Shown: positions 51,653 to 60,081, counted from the stretch's first letter. The stretch: DNA of 64,000 nt from Butyrivibrio sp. M55 (GCF_900116865.1 NZ_FPCD01000015.1:1-64000); one strand, 5' to 3'. Numbers and translations are program-made. The notes: a model not told the origin generated them from the letters alone.

Positions 51653-52027
51653 TTATATGTTATCTCTGCGCTCCCTTTCACGGATTTCTTCTTCAAGAGC
51701 GGCTATTTCTTCTTCACATTCTCTGATAAGTTCCCGGAGTCTTTCCATTACTTTTTGCAGATCATTCAGGTGCTCTGATGTATTGCTCAGTATTATGCTT
51801 GTCTTTAAACATAGATCATTTCTGAAATTATCTGCGTCTTGTTCAAGTTTTCCATACCAATCGCCGGAGCTTGTCATATCATAGGCTTTATCCGGCTGAT
51901 ATATCTCTTCCTCTATAGCTCTGCGTTTCTGACTGATATAATCGTATGATTCTTCGCATTCGGCAAGATCACGTTCATATTCTCTTTTTTCATGTTCTTT
52001 CTCTGCTAATCTTGAATGAAGTCCCAT
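51653..52027 (-). CDS. Cassette B protein 2: WxG-type coiled-coil partner
   Basis: 124 residues. Helix (LAEKEHEKREYERDLAECEE), turn with AYDMTSSGDWYGKLEQDADN (W-Y-G), second helix (LQKVMERLRELIRECEEEIA). Same plan as 44456-44818 and 60096-60470. It starts 3 bp after B1. Confidence 0.7.
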   Translation of the reverse strand: MGLHSRLAEKEHEKREYERDLAECEESYDYISQKRRAIEEEIYQPDKAYDMTSSGDWYGKLEQDADNFRNDLCLKTSIILSNTSEHLNDLQKVMERLRELIRECEEEIAALEEEIRERERRDNI

Positions 52028-52030
52028 CTA

Positions 52031-52333
52031 TTACCTCCGCTTTGTTTCTACAGTAAGCCCTTCGCTGAGGATCCTATCCTGCTCGATCATACCGTCCCTG
52101 ATTGTAAGAAGTGCTCTTGGAAGACATTCAGAAGCTTCATGCCTGTATGTGTCTGTGGATTTATAAAAAAGTTTAAGAATCTCATTCATCTCACGTCCAA
52201 CATTCATACCTTCAAAAACACTCACTTTGCTAAGTGGATCTTTGGAAAGAACACAATTAGCTGAAGTGGTCTGTATCTCATTAACAATATCTGTAAACAC
52301 GTTGGTGTCTATGTATACGCTTTTTTCTGCCAT
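52031..52333 (-). CDS. Cassette B protein 1: small helical export partner
   Basis: 100 residues: VYIDTNVFTDIVNEIQTTSA, then MNEILKLFYKSTDTYRHEAS and LPRALLTIRDGMIEQDRILS. Closely similar to A1 and C1. GAGGTACATA precedes ATG 52333. First gene after the cassette promoter. Confidence 0.65.
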   Translation of the reverse strand: MAEKSVYIDTNVFTDIVNEIQTTSANCVLSKDPLSKVSVFEGMNVGREMNEILKLFYKSTDTYRHEASECLPRALLTIRDGMIEQDRILSEGLTVETKRR

Positions 52334-52385
52334 TATGTACCTCTATTATTTCTAATTTTGAAACATTATTTAATAAAACATTAAC

Positions 52386-52414
52386 ATTTTATCATGGCGT
52401 ATACACTTTATCAA
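52386..52414 (-). promoter_or_regulatory. Promoter of toxin cassette B
   Basis: Minus strand TTGATA, 17-bp spacer AAGTGTATACGCCATGA, TAAAAT, then GTTAA. Same layout as the promoters of A and C. Confidence 0.75.
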
Positions 52415-52442
52415 CGATCAAAACACAAAAGTGCTTGAGATT

Positions 52443-52973
52443 TCATATATTCTTTGTTGGCTGTTTTTTGGCTAATTCATTCATCTTAAAGAAATATGCT
52501 AACAGCCTATCATTCCGCTTATATTTATCATTATCGGGATTTTCTATAAGCAAGCGTATGTCCTGAAGCTGTATATCTATGAGCATCCTGTTTTTATACA
52601 GTATGTACGCCGCTTTTAAGACTTCACGTTTATCTTTGTTGACCGGATCAAGCATGTAGTCATTAAAAACTTCATCATCATTGTTCATTTTCTGATGTTT
52701 AGGAGCTTTGACAATCTTTCTGTACATCTCACTTGGCAGTTCATCCATGGAAAAGAATTCCTCCAATGGATAGTCATACTTATCGCATATCTCTTTTATT
52801 TTAAGAACCGGGATGTCTATCTTCCCGCGTTCATATTTACTTAGCGCAGGTTGTGTTATATTGAGTTCTTTTGCCATCTGTTCCTGTTTGATGTTTTTTC
52901 TGATCCTTAGTCTTGCAATCGTACAACCTACACGTTTTAAGAATGAATCGTTAGATATATGTGTATTTCTCAT
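52443..52973 (-). CDS. XRE-family regulator inside the IS30 transposon
   Basis: 176 residues. The N-terminal 70 residues hold a Cro/C1 HTH (GCTIARLRIRKNIKQEQMAK, ELNITQPALSKYERGKIDIP, LKIKEICDKYDYPLEEFF). The C-terminal 100 residues are helical and unrecognised; they may sense a signal or dimerise. It sits directly upstream of the cassette B promoter in the same direction and probably regulates the cassette. A terminator-type leader (53066-53135) precedes it. Confidence 0.75.
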   Translation of the reverse strand: MRNTHISNDSFLKRVGCTIARLRIRKNIKQEQMAKELNITQPALSKYERGKIDIPVLKIKEICDKYDYPLEEFFSMDELPSEMYRKIVKAPKHQKMNNDDEVFNDYMLDPVNKDKREVLKAAYILYKNRMLIDIQLQDIRLLIENPDNDKYKRNDRLLAYFFKMNELAKKQPTKNI

Positions 52974-53065
52974 AGCTGATATTCCTCTCAGTTATATTTT
53001 TTATCAAAGTCGCCTATTTATCAGCATTTCCGCGCACTTTATACTTAATATAAAAAACTGCATAC

Positions 53066-53135
53066 AAAAAGCACCGGGCTCCAAAAGTTTGACCGCTTTT
53101 GCCCGATGCCTTCACCCTATGGTGCAACGCACCAT
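53066..53135 (-). promoter_or_regulatory. Structured leader before the XRE regulator
   Basis: Minus strand: GATGGTGC-GTT-GCACCAT (53119-53136), then GCATCGGGC...GCCCGGTGC (53071-53109) followed by TTTTTGTATGC. The second stem with its U-tract is an intrinsic terminator in the 5' leader of the regulator gene. It could also terminate transcripts from outside the cassette. Confidence 0.5.
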
Positions 53136-53265
53136 CAGTATCTTTACTTGATATAATAAACATTACCACTCATAACGCACAAAAATCAAGAAGAAATTTG
53201 ATGGTCTTATTAAGTGCACCCTCATGACATTCATAGTGGGTGCTTTTTCTATGCAGGGAAAGGAC

Positions 53266-54567
53266 ATGATGAACAGACCACCGGCAAAGAAACACCTGAC
53301 AGAAGATGACCGCACAAGGATTGAGACTCTGTTAAATGAGCAGATGTCAATCCGTTATATCGCAGAAAGACTCGATAAGTCACCTTCAACTATCTCAAGG
53401 GAGATAAAGCTCCATACATCGAATAGCAAGACCTGTTCATGTGACTGCATATATTTTTATGAGTGCAATACCATGAATGTATGCGGAAGCAAGAGTTGCA
53501 AGAAGCAATGCCGTAACTGCGGAAAAGCTAAGAAATACTGTACCGATTATTCCAAGTCCTACTGTGACAGGCTTGAAGATAGCAAGTTAAAGCTCTGCAA
53601 TGGTTGCAGTAGACCTTATAACTGCCATTTTAGCAAGCGTTACTACAAAGCTTCAAAAGCACAGCGTGAATACAAGGATACTCTTGTAAACAGCCGCAAT
53701 GGATATGACCTTACTGCAGAAGAGCTAATAGCAATCGACGAAACGGTATCACCGCTCATAAAGAACGGACAATCAGTTTATCATATAGCTCAGACCAATA
53801 ACCTTAAGGTGAGCGAATCAACCTTAAGACGTATGATAAACAGCTGCGAGCTTGAAGCCAGGAACATTGACCTTAGAAATGCTGTAAAACGCCGTCAAAG
53901 ACAGAAAAGGCCCAAAGACTACAAATCAATGAAAGTCATAAAGGACGGACATAAATATGAGGACTACCTTAAGTTCAAGGAAGGTAACCCCATAGAGATT
54001 CCACAGATGGATTGTGTCGAGGGTTCGAAGGATTCTAAAGCTGTTCTTTTGACATTATTCTTTCCGGTCACAAGGCTGCAGCTTGCTTTTATTCTTGAAG
54101 AACAGACCTCAGAAAACGTAGTTGCTTGTCTTGATATGCTCGAAGAGATTTTGGGGACAGAGCTGTTTAAAGAAATGTTCCCGTACATTATTACCGATAA
54201 CGGTCATGAGTTTGCTGATATCGATGGTATGCAGCGTTCTATAAATGGCGGTGATCGTTGCTTTATATATTTTTGTGAACCTAATCATCCCGAGCAGAAA
54301 GGCGGTTGCGAGAAAAACCATGAGTTTATTCGTTATGTGATAAAGAAAGGAACTCCTCTTGAGCCGTATTCTCAGGCTGATATAAACCTTATGATGAATC
54401 ACATCAACAGCTATAAGCGCAAAGAACTGCATGGAAAATCTCCGTATGAGCTGACTAAACTCATGTACCCGGAAGACTTTGCAAATCTCTTAGGTCTTGA
54501 AGAGATTCCGCCAAACGATATAATCCTTACCCCAAAGCTCCTTAAAAAGTCTGATTCTTCAGACTAA
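53266..54567 (+). CDS. IS30-family transposase
   Basis: About 433 residues from ATG 53266 (GGGAAAGGAC upstream; an earlier in-frame start overlaps a GCACCC...GGGTGC hairpin). HTH domain RIETLLNEQMSIRYIAERLD KSPSTISREIK, Cys-rich linker (CSCDCIYFYECNTMNVCGSK), then the DDE domain: EIPQMDCVEGSKDSKAVLLT (D), PYIITDNGHEFADIDGMQRS (D) and GGCEKNHEFIRYVIKKGTPL (E). Length and motifs look intact. The right terminal repeat overlaps the end of the gene. Confidence 0.92.
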   Translation: MMNRPPAKKHLTEDDRTRIETLLNEQMSIRYIAERLDKSPSTISREIKLHTSNSKTCSCDCIYFYECNTMNVCGSKSCKKQCRNCGKAKKYCTDYSKSYCDRLEDSKLKLCNGCSRPYNCHFSKRYYKASKAQREYKDTLVNSRNGYDLTAEELIAIDETVSPLIKNGQSVYHIAQTNNLKVSESTLRRMINSCELEARNIDLRNAVKRRQRQKRPKDYKSMKVIKDGHKYEDYLKFKEGNPIEIPQMDCVEGSKDSKAVLLTLFFPVTRLQLAFILEEQTSENVVACLDMLEEILGTELFKEMFPYIITDNGHEFADIDGMQRSINGGDRCFIYFCEPNHPEQKGGCEKNHEFIRYVIKKGTPLEPYSQADINLMMNHINSYKRKELHGKSPYELTKLMYPEDFANLLGLEEIPPNDIILTPKLLKKSDSSD

Positions 54568-54599
54568 ATGCAACACCCAAATATGTACGATTTACTCTG

Positions 54600-54622
54600 A
54601 CAGGTCCAGAAATGGACCTGTT
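54600..54622. other. Hairpin between the IS30 and IS66 units
   Basis: ACAGGTCC-AGAAAT-GGACCTGTT, an 8-bp perfect stem without a long U-tract. It partly overlaps the direct repeat outside the IS30 end. Confidence 0.5.
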
Positions 54623-54640
54623 AAGCATGTGCAAAACAGC

Positions 54641-54648
54641 GCAAAATC
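54641..54648. repeat. 8-bp target-site duplication, left
   Basis: GCAAAATC, directly before the IS66-type left end GTAAGCGG. The same 8 bp lie directly after the right end (61206-61213). Eight bp is the usual IS66 duplication length. Confidence 0.95.
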
Positions 54649-54739
54649 GTAAGCGGTAATACGAACGCGTCTAGGAACACGCCCTCTCATATTGGTAGAA
54701 TTCTCTTAGAGAAAACTACTGATACGGGAGGGATTTTTT

Positions 54740-55135
54740 ATGGATTCAGCAGTAATGGACGTAAGATTGCAAACCTGGATCCCAGTGCTAAAGGCACAGG
54801 CTGAAAGTGGACTAAGCAAAAAAGCTTTTTGTGAGCTGCACAATATCAGTGAAAATACATTCTATAGATGGCAGCGCTATCTTAGGAGCAAACTCATTGA
54901 TGAGCATGATTTTTCTGAAGTTCAGACAAATATTCCGGAAAGTGAACAGGAACCGACATTTGTAGAACTTCCTATGACTCCTGATGTACAAAAGTCTGTT
55001 GATACTAAGGGATTGTTGTCACCTAAAAAACCATCATCAATGACGCTTACATTTCATGGTGTATCGATCAAGATTGAGGGTGCTGTGGATGAAGATGCTC
55101 TAGCTGCTGTTCTTCGGGCGGTGAAACATGCTTGA
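54740..55135 (+). CDS. tnpA: IS66 TnpA-like protein
   Basis: 131 residues. HTH segment LQTWIPVLKAQAESGLSKKA then FCELHNISENTFYRWQRYLR, as in IS66 TnpA, which binds the element ends. GGGAGGG before ATG 54740. Overlaps tnpB by 8 bp. Confidence 0.85.
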   Translation: MDSAVMDVRLQTWIPVLKAQAESGLSKKAFCELHNISENTFYRWQRYLRSKLIDEHDFSEVQTNIPESEQEPTFVELPMTPDVQKSVDTKGLLSPKKPSSMTLTFHGVSIKIEGAVDEDALAAVLRAVKHA

Positions 55136-55502
55136 TCAGAACGGACTGTCTTTTTCAAAGGTAGTGGTTCTGGTTGGCCGTTGTGATCTTCGTAAAGGAA
55201 TAGATGGTCTCTCCGCTATGGTGAGATTGCGTTATAACCGCGATCCGCTTGAGAAAGATACGCTTTTCCTTTTTTGTGGAACGCGAAAAGACCGTCTCAA
55301 AGGAATACTGTGGCTTGGCGACCGCTTTGTCCTACTCTATATCCGTCTTGTGGAAGGTTCCTTCCAGTGGCCTCGTTCTGAGGAAGAAGCACGAAATCTG
55401 TCCAGCGAAGAATTCATGCGTCTAATGGATGGATTTGCTATTGATCCATCAGTAGGAAAAAAGCGCATATCAAAGCCTATCAGTGTGAAAAGAAAAATAT
55501 AA
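55128..55502 (+). CDS. tnpB: IS66 TnpB (Orf2) protein
   Basis: 124 residues. VVVLVGRCDLRKGIDGLSAM, then FLFCGTRKDRLKGILWLGDR and VEGSFQWPRSEEEARNLSSE are typical of IS66 Orf2 proteins, needed for transposition with unknown mechanism. Intact length (about 110-120 usual). Confidence 0.92.
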   Translation: MLDQNGLSFSKVVVLVGRCDLRKGIDGLSAMVRLRYNRDPLEKDTLFLFCGTRKDRLKGILWLGDRFVLLYIRLVEGSFQWPRSEEEARNLSSEEFMRLMDGFAIDPSVGKKRISKPISVKRKI

Positions 55503-55541
55503 AAACCTAGTGATATTTTATTAATAATTATCACTATTTAG

Positions 55542-55570
55542 TTGACATAGGTATAATTATATGATAAAAT
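55542..55570 (+). promoter_or_regulatory. Internal promoter of the IS66 unit
   Basis: TTGACA, 17-bp spacer TAGGTATAATTATATGA, TAAAAT; near-consensus. It would drive the accessory gene and tnpC separately from tnpAB. Confidence 0.75.
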
Positions 55571-55592
55571 ATCACTATGGAGGACAAAAAAG

Positions 55593-55946
55593 ATGTCTAT
55601 TGTAAAACACACTGATAAACGTTCCGGAATTACTTATGTTTATGAATCTGAATCCTACTGGGATAAAGAAAAGAAGCAGCCCCGCTCAAAGCGCACTCTT
55701 ATCGGAAAGATAGATGATGAGACGGGCGAGATCATCCCAACCGGTAAAAGTGGCAGGAAAAAAGCCGACAATACTGATGTTCAAAAGCAATCCGAAGCTC
55801 CTGAAGTAATAACAGATCATGTGAAGCTCCTTGCAGAGAAAGATGAACTCATAAACCAGTTAAAGGCTGAGAACAGACGTCTTATCAAGGAGAAAAAAGA
55901 GATTCTTGAAGCACTTGATGTGCTCTTAAAAAAATGGTCGTTATAG
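55593..55946 (+). CDS. IS66-associated accessory protein
   Basis: 117 residues, GGAGG before ATG 55593. It begins MSIVKHTDKRSGITYVYESE, then RSKRTLIGKIDDETGEIIPT, a beta-rich segment, and ends in a coiled coil (LAEKDELINQLKAENRRLIK). Such genes occur between tnpB and tnpC in IS66 elements of clostridia; role unknown. Confidence 0.7.
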   Translation: MSIVKHTDKRSGITYVYESESYWDKEKKQPRSKRTLIGKIDDETGEIIPTGKSGRKKADNTDVQKQSEAPEVITDHVKLLAEKDELINQLKAENRRLIKEKKEILEALDVLLKKWSL

Positions 55947-55965
55947 TTTGATGGAGGATGCAGGG

Positions 55966-57909
55966 ATGAGAGCAGACAGGGATAAATTCATAGATTCAAT
56001 GAATAGTCTTGATAATACAGAGCTGCGCTCTCTCTGCCTTCGTCTGTACGATGAACTTACAGAGATAACACTTGTTGGAAATGCGAATGACAGGATAAAT
56101 ACTGAGAGTACGATAGCTTACCTTCGTATGGAGAAGGAACTTGCTGAAACAAAGAAAAATCTTGAGGAAAGAGATAAGATGATCTCATCCCTTAGCGAAC
56201 AGCTATCGCTTAAAACAAGAACAGTATTCGGGCGCAGTACCGAGAAGTTCATTGCCGACATTGAAGAAGCCTGCGATCATACTGAAGAATTCGTAGATGA
56301 AAGTGATATCGAGGACAATGATGCTCACGATAAAAATGATATTGGCAGCATAGTCAGTCTCGAAGAGTATAAAAAGTGCCGCGCTGAAGAAAACACTGAT
56401 CCCGGCACAAAGAAAAATAAAAAGAAAAATGTCAGTCTCAGTTCGCCAAAGAGCGGAAATGATAAAGCGCCGCGCCTTTCAAAGCTTTATGAGTCGTTAA
56501 AAGACCTTCCGATGCAGCTTGTCTATGATCTTGATATAGATAAGCTCAATGAAGACTACGGAGAAGGTAACTGGCGTATTGCCAGATGGCACGAACACTT
56601 TGTAGTCGAGAAGATAGAATGTCCTCTTTATGTAAGAAAGATCCTTACTCCTGTGATATCTTCAGGTCTTGAACACAGGATGACAACAATCCCCTATAAA
56701 AATCCGATAAAAGACAGAACTTACCTGTCGGCTTCACTCCTTGCAGACATACTTTATAGGAAATTTGTACTTTCAATACCTTTTTACAGGCAGTCAGAGG
56801 ATTACAATACATGGGGACTTGCCCTTTCAAGGCAGGTCATCATCAAATGGGTGAATGAACTTGTCCCTACTATCATAAGCCCTGTCATAGATTATCTTGC
56901 AGAGCTTATGCTTAAATGCATGTATCATCAATGCGATGAGAGCTACCTTCTTGTAAATCGTGATGGACGCTCTGCAGGCTCTAAAAGTTTTATGTGGGTA
57001 CATAGCACAAGTGAGCTTGCTGACTGCAATCCTATAATACTTTTCTTTTACGAAGCGACTCGCGGCACTGACCACTTAAGAAATCTCCTTCTGGAATTTC
57101 ATGGCTATATTACCTGTGACGCCTACGTATCATACCGCGTACTTGAAGAAGAAAGTAACGGCAGGATAATGACAACAGGTTGTCTTATGCATTGCCGCAG
57201 GTACTTTGCTATTGCGCTTTTTGTAAACGACCTTAAAGACTTATCTGCAGAGCAGATCCTTGAGATGCCTGAAGTAAAGGTACTTATGCTCATAAGAGAA
57301 GTTTATGCCGAGGAAAACAAGCTAAAAAGCATGACTGCTGATGACAGGCTTCTTGCAAGAAAAGAGTTTGTTGCTCCTAAGATGGATGCACTGTTTGAAT
57401 ACATACATGAGCTTAATGATTCCGGAGCTGTCTTTTCAGAGAAGTTATCAAAAGCCATTTCTTATGCAATAAATCAGGAAGTATATTTAAGGAGATTTCT
57501 TGAAGATGGCAGTATTCCTTGCGATAATGGCAGTTCGGAACGTCATATACGCCGCTACTCCGTTGGGCGCTCCAACTGGCTTTTTGCCGATACTCCAGAG
57601 GGTGCAAAAGTAAATGCTGCCATGTATTCCATCGTAGAAACGGCTATCGCTAACAAGGTAAATCCCTACATTTACATAAAATATCTCATCGAGAAGATGC
57701 CGGAGCACCTTGATTCTGATAATCAGCTTACTGACCGGAAATGCCTCAAGGATATGGTGCCTTGGTCAGATGCATTCAAAGCCTACGAAAAAGAATGCAC
57801 TGATTCCCGGAACAGAGCGTATGCCGATATGTTCCCGCCACCGGTCATACCAAGACCTCCAAAAAGGACTCCAAAAGAGCAGGAGGGCGTCGCGGCAGAT
57901 ACAGCCTGA
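55966..57909 (+). CDS. tnpC: IS66 TnpC transposase (DDE)
   Basis: 647 residues from ATG 55966, chosen for GGAGG 9 bases upstream; it starts 19 bp after the accessory gene. N-terminal coiled coil (LRMEKELAETKKNLEERDKM, LKTRTVFGRSTEKF), then the transposase domain: MYHQCDESYLLVNRDGRSAG (D), FHGYITCDAYVSYRVLEEES (D) and CDNGSSERHIRRYSVGRSNW (E). It is longer than typical TnpC (about 500) by an acidic Lys/Asp-rich stretch near residues 100-170. Looks intact. Confidence 0.92.
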   Translation: MRADRDKFIDSMNSLDNTELRSLCLRLYDELTEITLVGNANDRINTESTIAYLRMEKELAETKKNLEERDKMISSLSEQLSLKTRTVFGRSTEKFIADIEEACDHTEEFVDESDIEDNDAHDKNDIGSIVSLEEYKKCRAEENTDPGTKKNKKKNVSLSSPKSGNDKAPRLSKLYESLKDLPMQLVYDLDIDKLNEDYGEGNWRIARWHEHFVVEKIECPLYVRKILTPVISSGLEHRMTTIPYKNPIKDRTYLSASLLADILYRKFVLSIPFYRQSEDYNTWGLALSRQVIIKWVNELVPTIISPVIDYLAELMLKCMYHQCDESYLLVNRDGRSAGSKSFMWVHSTSELADCNPIILFFYEATRGTDHLRNLLLEFHGYITCDAYVSYRVLEEESNGRIMTTGCLMHCRRYFAIALFVNDLKDLSAEQILEMPEVKVLMLIREVYAEENKLKSMTADDRLLARKEFVAPKMDALFEYIHELNDSGAVFSEKLSKAISYAINQEVYLRRFLEDGSIPCDNGSSERHIRRYSVGRSNWLFADTPEGAKVNAAMYSIVETAIANKVNPYIYIKYLIEKMPEHLDSDNQLTDRKCLKDMVPWSDAFKAYEKECTDSRNRAYADMFPPPVIPRPPKRTPKEQEGVAADTA

Positions 57910-57926
57910 CAGATAATCCATCATAA

Positions 57927-57968
57927 AAAGATACCCCTGCGGACTTTACGTCTACAGGGATATCAGTG
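57927..57968. terminator. Terminator-like hairpin after tnpC
   Basis: ATACCCCTG...CAGGGATAT stem with a loop of about 15 bases. A second hairpin, CATTCAAAACTT...AAGTTTTGAATG (57977-58022), follows. Together they separate the convergent tnpC and cassette C transcripts. Confidence 0.6.
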
Positions 57969-58038
57969 TTACTTTCATTCAAAACTTGCAAAACTACCAA
58001 AACTTTTGAAAGTTTTGAATGATAATCTGATTTCACGT

Positions 58039-58185
58039 TTATTCTTCAGACTCTATTTCCTCATTATCTTCAGAGTCTTCATCTTCATCTTCATCATATT
58101 CATCTGCTTCAACAACGTTTACCAAGATTGCATCAAAGGCAAATTTATCTAATTCATCCAAATCAAAATGAATTTCATTTTTCAT
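58039..58185 (-). CDS. Small acidic protein of cassette C
   Basis: 48 residues: MKNEIHFDLDELDKFAFDAI, then LVNVVEADEYDEDEDEDSED and a Glu-rich end. About 40% of its residues are Asp or Glu. Its ATG overlaps the last 11 bases of 58175-58471, so it is translationally coupled. It could be a DNA-mimic or a soluble immunity/inhibitor protein for the toxin (inference). Confidence 0.55.
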   Translation of the reverse strand: MKNEIHFDLDELDKFAFDAILVNVVEADEYDEDEDEDSEDNEEIESEE

Positions 58186-58471
58186 GTCTCATCTTTTTGA
58201 TTTTTACGATCATAAATATAGTATATGCCAAGGTAAGTATCAAATATCGAACCCAAATATAGCCTCCCCAAGACATAATCTCTTCATACTGCATTTTAAC
58301 CGCTTCCCATCCGGAATAAAATGTTCTTTCTCCGAAGAATCCATTACCGTAATTGTTTCCGTTTTTATATGCATCAATTAATTCATAGCCCCAAACTATC
58401 CACGGTAAAATTACAAATGTCCATAGAAAGATATCTATTCCAATCATTACGTTTTTTTTCTGAGTATCCAT
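58175..58471 (-). CDS. Cassette C protein 4: two-helix membrane protein, probable immunity protein
   Basis: 98 residues. Two transmembrane helices (about 9-29, VMIGIDIFLWTFVILPWIVW; and 73-90, VRYLILTLAYTIFMIVKI) with an outside loop of about 40 residues. It starts 2 bp after the toxin stop, the place of an immunity gene. It differs in topology from the one-helix proteins of A and B. Confidence 0.5.
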   Translation of the reverse strand: MDTQKKNVMIGIDIFLWTFVILPWIVWGYELIDAYKNGNNYGNGFFGERTFYSGWEAVKMQYEEIMSWGGYIWVRYLILTLAYTIFMIVKIKKMRHEK

Positions 58472-58473
58472 TT

Positions 58474-60081
58474 TTATTTTGACCTTTCTTTTTCAAGATA
58501 TTCCAAAAACTGTCTTTTGGTATTCTCAACGTCTTGGTCACTTTTATTTCCTTGCAAACTTTTTGCACCTTTGGTCTTATTATCTAACTTCCGTTTTATT
58601 ACTTCCATTCCTTTATCAGGATCACCATCACCATAATTCTTTAAAAATTCATCTGCCACATTTATTTTCCCGTTTTTTTCTTCAGCACAATAATCTGTCA
58701 TTGCATTAAATATATTACCATCTTGGCAATCAACCATTCTATTATAGATATTAACTGCTGCAATATCAGATTTCATATCATCTTCATTCATGCTTGCAGA
58801 ATAAACATCACCTTTAAATCCTATTAAATCACTTAAATCGTCTTTTTTAATAAGTTTACTTGCAGTATTTAATGCACTACTTGGCATTAATGAGTACATT
58901 GCACATTCATGCACAAAATCTCTCTTTTTTTGATCAGCACAGATTGAATGCTGCCTTAACAATGCTTTTTGCAAAGCTTCAGCTTCAATTCCCATTTCTT
59001 TAAGATTATAAATAGCATTTTCAGTTGATGTAGCATTAACTGAATTGAAGGTCGGGTTAGAAGACGAATAACCTGGGTTTAATGCCGAAAGATAGCCAAA
59101 AAATATCTGTATTTTTTCTTTGTTTGTATATGAAACAAGCTCATTATACTCTGTTTTTTTAATCCAGATATCAAATTTTGCATATGAATCAGCAATAAGC
59201 TTTAGCTCTTTTTCGGTGAAACCATATTGGTCTTTCATCGCAACTAACCAATCGGAGTTTTGTTGTTTTACGGCATTTGCGTTATTGCGTTTAATGCTTG
59301 TTTTTTGTACATTCTTTGTTGTTGAAGTTGCTTTAACACCAAATACATTCAATGCAACAAGTTCAACCGCTTTTTTGGTCATATTAGGTTGATAAACTGT
59401 CATGCTATCAAGATTGCCAGCGACATTATTGATTTTTGTCTGAAGAGCTTGAGCATTGCCAATGAAATCTTTTCCATTTAATGCAGAGCATGAGTCCTGA
59501 TCAAAATTCTCAAGCTTCTTGATGCATGTATCTAAAAATTCACCATTGCCACAGAATTCTTCAAATGCCATCATTGATCTGCGGTAATATGGTATCGTGG
59601 ATATTCCCCATTTACTGTACATATCTACAAGTCTTTTAGCATGGCATTCGATCTCGTAGCCCTTAGTATCAATAACTGCATAATAAGTTCCAAAATCTTT
59701 CTTTATCTTTAATAAAACTCTGGTGCTTACCCGGGCATTGGGAGAAGGATCCACTTGTTCTTTGAATTTTTCTTCTATATCGCTGCAAGCATATAAGAAG
59801 TCCTTCTTTAGTTCAATATTCTTTATATGAAGCACATCTCCCTGTACTTCATACAAGAAGCTCTTCGAACGTTCAGCCATCTCTCCAACAAAAGTCTCAT
59901 TATTATGATATTTCACATAACTCTTTTCAAGTTCATGGGCTCGTTCCATGTACCATTTTACATCATCTGTAAGCTGTTCCACGAATATGTTCATATATTC
60001 AGCGTCATATTTTATATCATCAGAATTAACTTCCATGCTTACGCTGCCGTTAAAATCTTCATCTTCGTAAGTCCACAACAT
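58474..60081 (-). CDS. Cassette C protein 3: LXG-like polymorphic toxin
   Basis: 535 residues. N-terminal export-type domain as in A and B (ETFVGEMAERSKSFLYEVQG, VDPSPNARVSTRVLLKIKKD, FEEFCGNGEFLDTCIKKLEN, LDSMTVYQPNMTKKAVELVA). C-terminal domain as in B (KKRDFVHECAMYSLMPSSAL, LIGFKGDVYSASMNEDDMKS, AAVNIYNRM). The LDSMTVYQP segment is near-identical to cassette A, while the toxin end matches B, so the three genes have exchanged ends. AAAGGGG upstream of ATG 60081. Activity unknown. Confidence 0.65.
   Translation of the reverse strand: MLWTYEDEDFNGSVSMEVNSDDIKYDAEYMNIFVEQLTDDVKWYMERAHELEKSYVKYHNNETFVGEMAERSKSFLYEVQGDVLHIKNIELKKDFLYACSDIEEKFKEQVDPSPNARVSTRVLLKIKKDFGTYYAVIDTKGYEIECHAKRLVDMYSKWGISTIPYYRRSMMAFEEFCGNGEFLDTCIKKLENFDQDSCSALNGKDFIGNAQALQTKINNVAGNLDSMTVYQPNMTKKAVELVALNVFGVKATSTTKNVQKTSIKRNNANAVKQQNSDWLVAMKDQYGFTEKELKLIADSYAKFDIWIKKTEYNELVSYTNKEKIQIFFGYLSALNPGYSSSNPTFNSVNATSTENAIYNLKEMGIEAEALQKALLRQHSICADQKKRDFVHECAMYSLMPSSALNTASKLIKKDDLSDLIGFKGDVYSASMNEDDMKSDIAAVNIYNRMVDCQDGNIFNAMTDYCAEEKNGKINVADEFLKNYGDGDPDKGMEVIKRKLDNKTKGAKSLQGNKSDQDVENTKRQFLEYLEKERSK

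Larger units (their letters stand above)
48943..54577. mobile_element. IS30-family transposon carrying toxin cassette B
   Basis: A perfect 24-bp inverted repeat bounds it: GGTGTTGCATTTAGTCTGAA... at 48943-48966 and its complement at 54554-54577. The IS30-type transposase (53266-54567) sits at the right end, and no left-type repeat lies close to its start. The 5.6-kb unit holds cassette B (49019-52333) and an XRE regulator. A 16-bp direct repeat ATTTACTCTGACAGGT lies just outside both ends (48923-48938 and 54590-54605), not exactly adjacent; it may be a target preference or an imperfect duplication. Confidence 0.75.

Noticed and set aside
48923-54605. ATTTACTCTGACAGGT as target duplication of the IS30 unit
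   Set aside because: The copies are not directly adjacent to the terminal repeats (4 bp and 12 bp away), so they cannot be a simple duplication.
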